In this document: one piece after another, positions 15,108-19,542 of the stretch
How positions within the stretch are numbered: the stretch's first letter is position 1
Layout: each line of letters starts with the position of its first letter
Origin: Pseudomonadaceae bacterium UBA836
GTDB taxonomy: Bacteria; Pseudomonadota; Gammaproteobacteria; Pseudomonadales; Pseudomonadaceae
Assembly: GCA_002296055.1 (NCBI GenBank)
Contig: DBHE01000166.1
Location: 1 to 19,542, forward strand
Reading direction: 5' to 3'
Length of the DNA: 19,542 nucleotides
Notes under the pieces: model-generated
Seen by the model: only the letters and a program-made list of their open reading frames with translations
What the model was told of the DNA's origin: nothing
Database searches by the model: none
Translations under genes and position numbers: made by a program

Positions 15108-15452
15108 AGCCGGATAAACAGTCGCTCTTGGCCGAAAGCTGACGCTTTTCATCAAGCAGCACCTCGAGAGCTTAGGCCGGCTCATCAATTGAGTGGCGAA
15201 ATTCATTCTTAATGGTGCGAGATGATGGTCAAGCTGCATTTGGATGAGCTTGGTTAGGAAGGTGTGTCTGGTTTGAGCTGTGGAATGGGCAGACGGTCGC
15301 GATAAGTCGGTCTGCTAGCGCCTCTTGTGCTTGCGACTAGTCAGGCGTGCGTAGAGCGGTTCGCGGCTATGGCTGGTAAAAATTTTTACCAAAGTTTGGC
15401 CAAAGCGGACAGACTATGGTTCGAAGAACAGGGGAGGAAACAGCAGGGGAAG
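15108..15452. other. 345-base gene-free stretch between the aldo/keto reductase and the tRNA
   Basis: No convincing coding frame is present; the short open frames on both strands have no ribosome site and no recognisable protein. The stretch is lower in GC than the chromosome to its right. The notable content is a palindrome cluster at 15374-15404 and the flank just beyond the tRNA 3' end, where integrated elements usually join. No integrase, transposase or obvious copy of the tRNA 3' end was found by eye. Confidence 0.6.
15374..15404. repeat. Nested palindromes TGGTAAAAATTTTTACCA and TTTGGCCAAA
   Basis: A perfect 18-base palindrome (15374-15391) overlaps CCAAA-G-TTTGG (15389-15399), which overlaps the perfect palindrome TTTGGCCAAA (15395-15404). 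They lie about 50 bases beyond the 3' end of the tRNA gene. No U-tract follows on either strand, so a terminator is unlikely. An operator, or a site for recombination, is possible. Confidence 0.6.
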
Positions 15453-15529
15453 TGGTGGGCCCACCAGGACTTGAACCTGGGACCAAGCGATTATGAGTCG
15501 CCTGCTCTAACCAACTGAGCTATAGGCCC
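15453..15529 (-). tRNA. tRNA-Ile2 (anticodon CAU, lysidine type), CCA encoded
   Basis: The minus strand folds as a 77-base tRNA. The acceptor stem GGGCCTA pairs with TGGGCCC (one G-U), followed by A73 and encoded CCA. The D arm contains AGCTCAGTTGGTTAGAGC, the anticodon arm GCGACTCATAATCGC has CAT at plus-strand 15493-15495, and the T arm contains GGTTCAAGTCC. The CAU anticodon would suggest methionine, but the anticodon arm and variable region match E. coli ileX (GGCGACTCATAATCGC, TTGGTC) and not elongator or initiator tRNA-Met. It is therefore the minor isoleucine tRNA whose C34 is converted to lysidine by TilS to read AUA. It lies 21 bases after the end of the GGDEF/EAL gene. Confidence 0.95.
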
Positions 15530-15549
15530 TTGCTTTTATAGCGCGGTGG

Positions 15550-15578
15550 ATTATACGGGCTGCGACGGCTGGTGACTA
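15550..15578 (-). promoter_or_regulatory. Sigma-70 promoter of the tRNA inside the end of the upstream gene
   Basis: On the minus strand, TAGTCA (15578-15573), a 17-base spacer and a perfect TATAAT (15555-15550) precede the tRNA. The -10 box overlaps the stop codon of the GGDEF/EAL gene. Transcription would start near 15543, giving a leader of about 14 bases. The segment after the -10 box is GC-rich (CCACCGCGC), as in stringently controlled tRNA promoters. Confidence 0.65.
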
Positions 15579-18500
15579 GGCGCCTGACTCAGGAAGCGGG
15601 TGGCAAACTCGTCGGCTGGCAGCGGCGGGCTGACCAGGTAGCCCTGGATGCTGTCGCACCCCTGATCGCGCAGTAGTGAACGTTGCTCTTCGGTCTCCAC
15701 GCCCTCGGCGACCACGGCCATGCCCAGGTTGTGTGCCAGCACAATAATGGTCTGGCTGATGGCGGCGTCGTGATGATTGTCGGGCAGGCCAGAGACAAAA
15801 CTGCGGTCGATTTTCAGCGTGTCCAGCGGCAACGCCTTGAGGTAGGCGAGCGAGGAATAGCCGGTGCCGAAGTCATCGATTGCCAGCTTTATGCCCATGT
15901 CGCGGAACAGCTCCAGCAGGCGAATGGCATCGCGGTTCTGGTTCATCACAAAGTCTTCGGTGATCTCCAGTTCTACCAGGCTGGCGGGGATAGTGTGGCG
16001 TGACAGCGCCCGACGCAGGTCGCCCACCAACTGAGTGCCGACCAGCTGTACTCCTGACACATTGATGGCAGTGGGCGGCAACTGCAACCCGGCCTGACGC
16101 CACGCGGCGACCTGAGCACAGGCCGAGTCGAGGATGCTGCGGCCGAGGTCAACGATCAGCCCGGTTTCCTCGGCTAGCGGAATAAACTGGTCGGGCTCCA
16201 CCAGGCCGCGTTGCGGGTGCTGCCAGCGCACCAGCGCTTCCAGGCCGTTCAGGCGGCCGCTGCCCAGATCCTGCTTGGGCTGGTAATAGAGAATGAACTC
16301 GCCGCGCTCCAGTCCTCGGCGCATGTCGTTCTCCATTTCCATGCGACGCTGGGCGGCAGCGGTCAGGTCCTTGGTGTAAAAGGCGTAGCGATTACGGCCC
16401 TGATTCTTTGCCCGGTACATGGCTGCGTCGGCATGTTTGATGAGGCTGTTCACGTCATTGGCGTCGCCCGGGAACAGGCTGATACCGATACTGGCGCTGA
16501 CAAAGAATTCGTGAGCTGCACACAGGAAGGGTCGGCGGAATACCGCCAGCAACTTGTCGGCGATGGCCGCAGCGTCGTCGTCGCTGTGGAGCTTGGGCAG
16601 TAGCACAATGAACTCATCGCCACCGTGACGCGCCACGGTATCGATGTCTCGCAGCACCGAGCACAGGCGCTGGCTGACGGATTGCAAAAGACTGTCGCCG
16701 ACCGGGTGGCCGAGACTGTCGTTGATCTGCTTGAAGCGGTCCAGATCGATAAACAGCAGCGCGCCCATGCCGCTGCGTTCATCCAGTTGCTGGGTATGCA
16801 GCGCATCACGCAGGCGGGCCTCAAAGAGTGTGCGGTTGGGCAGACCGGTTAGCGGATCGTGATGGGCCTGGTGGTCGAGTCTGGCCTGGGTCTGTTTGAG
16901 TGGTGTGATGTCGCTGAATACCGCGACCAGGTGATTGAGAGAGCCATCGACATTGAGCACCTGGCTTATGTTGATCCAGGCGGCATACAGCTCGCCGTTG
17001 GCGCGGCGGTTCCAGGTCTCACCCTGCCACTGGCCGTGTTCGGCCAGCGCGGTGGTGGCCTGCTCGATGACTTGCTGGTCTTCGGTGGTGCTGGCCAGCA
17101 CGCTGAGAGGCTGGCCGAGCAGCTTCTCCGCAGGGTAGCCGGTGATGCGGCCGAACGCTTGGTTGACGGCGACCACGTGCGCCTCACTGTCGGTAATCAG
17201 TACACCTTCATTGGTGTTTTCAAAGACCGTTGCGGCTTGTCGCAGCGAGCTTTCCATCGCTAATCGCTCGGTGACGTCGCGGGCGATGCTGAGCATGCAC
17301 TCCTGGTTGTCGACGCTGATCGCCTCGGTGCTGATTTCTACCTGACGTACGTCGCCGCTGGCAGTGGTGATTTGCGACAGCATATTGCGCACTCGGCCAT
17401 CTCGGCGCAGGGTCTCGACCATCTGCTTGCGGTCGGCGCTATCGCGCCACAGCTGTAGCGACAGGGTGGAGTGTCCGAGGGCCTGTGCGCGACTGTACCC
17501 GGTGATGCGGGTAAAACCGTCATTGACGTCCAGCAGCATGCCGTCAATGGCGCGGGTGATCAGCAGCCCATCGGGCGACGCGTGAAACGCGCGCGAGAAC
17601 TTCTGCTCCGACAACCGCAGCTGCTCCTGCGTCAGCTTCAGGGTCGAGATATCACGGATGATCACCACCAGAATATCGCGCTCCTCCAGGCTGACCGACC
17701 TGGACGACACTAGTCCGACAAACTCGTCGCCGTCCGGGCGACGGAAACAGACTTCAAGATTGCTTTCGGCCTGGTTGTTGAGGCGTTTGAGTAGCCGTGG
17801 ACCGCTGTCCGGCTCGGCCCAGAGGCGCAGCTCCGTCGCGGTTTTGCCGAGGGCCTCCGCTGTGGCAATGCCGAACTGATCTTCAAAGGTATGGTTGACC
17901 GACAGCAGGCGGCCATCTTGGGCGTCGGCCAGCACGATTACATCCGGGCAGTTATGAAAAACCGAGGCAAACTTGTGTTGTGAGGTGCGCAGCGCCTGCT
18001 CGGTATGTTTCTGCTCCTGGATATCGATTAGCAGCCCCTGCAGCGCCAGTGCTTCGTATTCCTCACTGCTGATGCTATTGACCACTGCGCGTACCCAGCG
18101 CGTACTGCCGTCCTGATGCAGCAGGCGGCACTCAAAGCTTTGGCCTTGTCCGCAGCTTGCCTGCTGCCTGAGTTGTGCGTGCACGCGGGCGCTGTCTTCC
18201 GGATGCAGATATCGGGCAAGAAAGCCCGGCTCCAGCCAGTCGCTGGCAGGCAGTCCAAGCAGGTCGGTTGCATGTGGTGAAACGTAGGTGAAGCGCAGAG
18301 ACGGGAATGACATCTCCCAGGTGACCACGTGCAGGTTTTCGACCAGGCTGCGGTAACGCTGCTCCTGGTGGTCCAGCAGCTGCAATGCGCTCTTGTGTTG
18401 TTGCTCGGCCCGACGACGCAGCTGGTTGAGCCCATGCGCGGTCAGCAATAGCAGGCACGACAGCAGCAGCATACCGACCTGGGATACCGGCAGGTTCTGG

Positions 18501-18595
18501 ATTGGTGCGGCGACGGCGGTCTGACTGCCAGCGCCAGCAATGACCAGGAGGGCAATACGTCCTGTAGCGGCGTTCATTGAGCGAAGACCCTGCAT
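15551..18595 (-). CDS. PAS x4 - GGDEF - EAL cyclic-di-GMP protein, RmcA-like without the periplasmic sensor
   Basis: A protein of 1014 residues. A hydrophobic N-terminus (about 11-30) and one membrane segment (about 39-56) lead to a short coiled region and four PAS domains (about 78-195, 205-318, 330-442 and 450-568). A GGDEF domain follows (about 575-740) with intact G658-G659-D-E-F662 and the inhibitory-site motif R649-D-I-D652 five residues before it. The EAL domain (about 755-1000) has E786-A-L788 and D907-D908-F-G-T-G. Both synthase and phosphodiesterase signatures are therefore intact. Position between rpoD and tRNA(CAU) and the domain order match P. aeruginosa PA0575 (RmcA, 1245 residues), but its N-terminal Venus-flytrap domain is missing here. 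A second start (MNAATGRIALL, 18577) is possible. It is probably a membrane-bound redox or light/metabolite-sensing c-di-GMP enzyme. Confidence 0.93.
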   Translation of the reverse strand: MQGLRSMNAATGRIALLVIAGAGSQTAVAAPIQNLPVSQVGMLLLSCLLLLTAHGLNQLRRRAEQQHKSALQLLDHQEQRYRSLVENLHVVTWEMSFPSLRFTYVSPHATDLLGLPASDWLEPGFLARYLHPEDSARVHAQLRQQASCGQGQSFECRLLHQDGSTRWVRAVVNSISSEEYEALALQGLLIDIQEQKHTEQALRTSQHKFASVFHNCPDVIVLADAQDGRLLSVNHTFEDQFGIATAEALGKTATELRLWAEPDSGPRLLKRLNNQAESNLEVCFRRPDGDEFVGLVSSRSVSLEERDILVVIIRDISTLKLTQEQLRLSEQKFSRAFHASPDGLLITRAIDGMLLDVNDGFTRITGYSRAQALGHSTLSLQLWRDSADRKQMVETLRRDGRVRNMLSQITTASGDVRQVEISTEAISVDNQECMLSIARDVTERLAMESSLRQAATVFENTNEGVLITDSEAHVVAVNQAFGRITGYPAEKLLGQPLSVLASTTEDQQVIEQATTALAEHGQWQGETWNRRANGELYAAWINISQVLNVDGSLNHLVAVFSDITPLKQTQARLDHQAHHDPLTGLPNRTLFEARLRDALHTQQLDERSGMGALLFIDLDRFKQINDSLGHPVGDSLLQSVSQRLCSVLRDIDTVARHGGDEFIVLLPKLHSDDDAAAIADKLLAVFRRPFLCAAHEFFVSASIGISLFPGDANDVNSLIKHADAAMYRAKNQGRNRYAFYTKDLTAAAQRRMEMENDMRRGLERGEFILYYQPKQDLGSGRLNGLEALVRWQHPQRGLVEPDQFIPLAEETGLIVDLGRSILDSACAQVAAWRQAGLQLPPTAINVSGVQLVGTQLVGDLRRALSRHTIPASLVELEITEDFVMNQNRDAIRLLELFRDMGIKLAIDDFGTGYSSLAYLKALPLDTLKIDRSFVSGLPDNHHDAAISQTIIVLAHNLGMAVVAEGVETEEQRSLLRDQGCDSIQGYLVSPPLPADEFATRFLSQAPSHQPSQPV

Positions 18596-18688
18596 CCATG
18601 GCGTAGCGATATTATTTTGCTAGTTTAGTCCGCCAGAGGGACAAATGCCCAGCCGACAGCTTGGGCGCAGTGTCAGGTTGCCGCGCGC

Positions 18689-18720
18689 AGGGCTGGAGGT
18701 GTTTGCCATCCTCCAGCCCT
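18689..18720. terminator. 11-bp perfect hairpin after the acylase remnant
   Basis: AGGGCTGGAGG (18689-18699) and CCTCCAGCCCT (18710-18720) pair perfectly around a ten-base loop, 16 bases downstream of the stop of the acylase remnant on the minus strand. No U-tract follows on either strand. It probably served as the transcript end of the former gene and may still insulate the GGDEF/EAL gene from upstream transcription. Confidence 0.5.
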
Positions 18721-18735
18721 GACCGGTGCAGGCGA

Positions 18736-18981
18736 TTACTCGCTGATCTGGATGCTGGTTTCCAGGTTGGCAGCGATATCTTCTGCGGTATAGGGGAAGG
18801 CCAGCCACTGCTTGTCGGAGTAGGCCTGGGTGTAATCCGCGTAGTAGGGGCTGGTCGGATCCGTCGACTGGGAGTGGCTCAGCAGGGTGAAGGCCCTGAC
18901 CGGTTCGCCGTCCGGAAACTCCACGATATGCATATAGGAGTTGCGCAGTACGGTGAAGTAGCCCTCATTACCCTCGCCGCT
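18736..18981 (-). pseudogene. 3' remnant of a penicillin amidase/acyl-homoserine lactone acylase-family gene
   Basis: An 81-codon frame ending in TAA is preceded by an in-frame TAG (18984-18982). The peptide, from GYFTVLRNSYMHIVEFPDG through LLSHSQSTDPTSPYYADYT to SDKQWLAFPYTAEDI, matches the C-terminal end of Ntn-hydrolase acylases (penicillin G acylase, PvdQ/QuiP-like), where the beta subunit carries S-Y-x-x-V, S-Q-S-x-x-P-x-S-P-x-Y and KxW elements. These proteins are normally about 750-850 residues, so roughly nine-tenths of the gene is gone. The catalytic N-terminal Ser of the beta chain and the whole alpha chain are absent. An ATG at 18933 exists without a ribosome site. The remnant lies between the rpoD terminator and the GGDEF/EAL gene. 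I infer a deletion and a non-functional relic. Confidence 0.8.
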
Positions 18982-19051
18982 CTATATCCTGATGCTCACA
19001 AGCCGACATAGTTGTTCTTGGCTGTCGGACTGTAGCAGAAAGCACAAACAA

Positions 19052-19076
19052 AACGCCCGGCTCAAGGCCGGGCGTT
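19052..19076 (-). terminator. Rho-independent terminator of rpoD
   Basis: AACGCCCGGC (19052-19061) and GCCGGGCGTT (19067-19076) form a perfect 10-bp GC-rich stem with a five-base loop, 19 bases after the rpoD stop. On the minus strand it is followed by TTTGTTTGTG (the stem's last U's add to this), a clear U-rich tract. Confidence 0.92.
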
Positions 19077-19095
19077 GTAACCGCATACTGCGTGC

Positions 19096-19542
19096 TTACT
19101 CGTCGAGGAAGCTGCGCAGGTGATCGCTGCGGGTGGGGTGGCGCAGCTTGCGCAGCGCCTTGGCTTCGATCTGACGAATCCGCTCACGGGTAACATCGAA
19201 CTGCTTACCAACCTCTTCCAGCGTGTGGTCGGTGTTCATGTCGATGCCAAAGCGCATGCGCAGTACCTTGGCTTCACGGGCAGTGAGGCCGGACAGCACG
19301 TCGCGTGTCGCTTCCTTGAGGTTTTCCACGGTGGCCGAATCGATCGGCGATTCCATGGTGCCGTCTTCGATAAAGTCGCCCAGATGCGAGTCTTCGTCGT
19401 CACCGATGGGGGTTTCCATCGAGATCGGCTCTTTAGCGATCTTCAATACCTTGCGGATCTTGTCCTCAGGCATTTCCATGCGCTCGCCAAGCTCTTCCGG
19501 GGTCGGCTCGCGGCCCATCTCCTGCAGCATCTGGCGGGAGAT
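19096..19542 (-). CDS. rpoD: RNA polymerase primary sigma factor RpoD, C-terminal part (5' end beyond window)
   Basis: The last 148 residues of sigma-70 are present; the frame is open to the right edge and begins [17 protein letters not shown]. Region 3 is followed by the linker MEDK-like segment and [18 protein letters not shown] (region 3.2 finger). Region 4.1 ([19 protein letters not shown]) and region 4.2 ([20 protein letters not shown]), which contacts the -35 element, come next, ending LRSFLDE. This is nearly identical to the E. coli protein over the same span, so identity is certain. It directs housekeeping transcription. The internal ATG at 19530 is not the start. The gene ends 19 bases before a strong terminator and is followed on the same strand by an acylase remnant and the GGDEF/EAL gene, the latter an arrangement shared with P. 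aeruginosa. Confidence 0.98.
   Translation of the reverse strand: MSRQMLQEMGREPTPEELGERMEMPEDKIRKVLKIAKEPISMETPIGDDEDSHLGDFIEDGTMESPIDSATVENLKEATRDVLSGLTAREAKVLRMRFGIDMNTDHTLEEVGKQFDVTRERIRQIEAKALRKLRHPTRSDHLRSFLDE

Noticed and set aside
15374..15391. TGGTAAAAATTTTTACCA as a terminator of the tRNA transcript
   Set aside because: No U-tract follows it, and the stem would be A-U rich and weak.
15108..15452. Possible decayed gene read on the minus strand (TFLTKLIQMQLDHHLAP region)
   Set aside because: No start, no recognised similarity and no coding-like third positions; treated as non-coding.
9816..15452. Complete integrative element with integrase and att sites
   Set aside because: No integrase, transposase or visible duplicate of the tRNA 3' end; only a composition and position argument remains.
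15453..15529. Reading the CAU tRNA as elongator or initiator tRNA-Met
   Set aside because: The anticodon arm and variable region match E. coli ileX, not metT or the initiator, so it is the lysidine tRNA-Ile2.
1..19542. CRISPR array or other short regular repeat array
   Set aside because: No series of spaced identical repeats was seen on either strand.

Overview
The window looks like a chromosomal segment from a member of the Pseudomonadaceae (Pseudomonas in the broad sense; I cannot place it more precisely). The grounds are the C-terminal half of a sigma-70 RpoD at the right edge that is close to the enterobacterial and pseudomonad protein, high-GC coding with Pseudomonas-like codon choice, and the order tRNA(CAU) - PAS/GGDEF/EAL gene - rpoD, which I recall from the P. 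aeruginosa PA0574.1-PA0575-PA0576 locus.

Left part (1-2081): a partial serine beta-lactamase-fold hydrolase (NylB/EstB-like, exported) is divergent from a LysR-type regulator. The gap between them holds a good sigma-70 promoter and several inverted repeats. Middle-left (2296-8728, plus strand): a tightly packed operon for a periplasmic molybdenum hydroxylase. It encodes a 2Fe-2S subunit, a Tat-exported molybdopterin subunit, a triheme cytochrome c, XdhC, a small ABM-family monooxygenase-like protein, a MobA/MocA-type nucleotidyltransferase and a nucleoside 2-deoxyribosyltransferase. Electrons would pass from Mo through 2Fe-2S to the cytochrome. XdhC and the nucleotidyltransferase would prepare the cofactor. 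The role of the deoxyribosyltransferase is unclear and interesting. Three consecutive hairpins lie upstream of the operon. An orphan periplasmic solute-binding protein ends convergently at 8725.

Middle-right (9816-15107): a block with visibly lower GC and less biased codons. It holds a LysR regulator divergent from a membrane metallophosphoesterase, an SDR, an MFS exporter and an aldo/keto reductase. It is bounded on the left by an apparent gene relic (about 9655-9810) and on the right by an intergenic stretch with striking palindromes, next to the 3' end of a tRNA-Ile(CAU) gene. This is the usual arrangement for a tRNA-targeted insertion, but no integrase or clear att repeat is visible.

Right part (15453-19542, minus strand): tRNA-Ile2 with its own promoter inside the end of the preceding gene; a 1014-residue PAS x4-GGDEF-EAL protein resembling P. 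aeruginosa RmcA but without the periplasmic Venus-flytrap sensor; a decayed 3' end of a penicillin/AHL-acylase gene; a strong rpoD terminator; and the rpoD 3' part. I saw no CRISPR array, no intact transposase and no rRNA. The best leads for something new are the Mo-hydroxylase/deoxyribosyltransferase operon with its structured leader, and the sensor-less RmcA-like protein.
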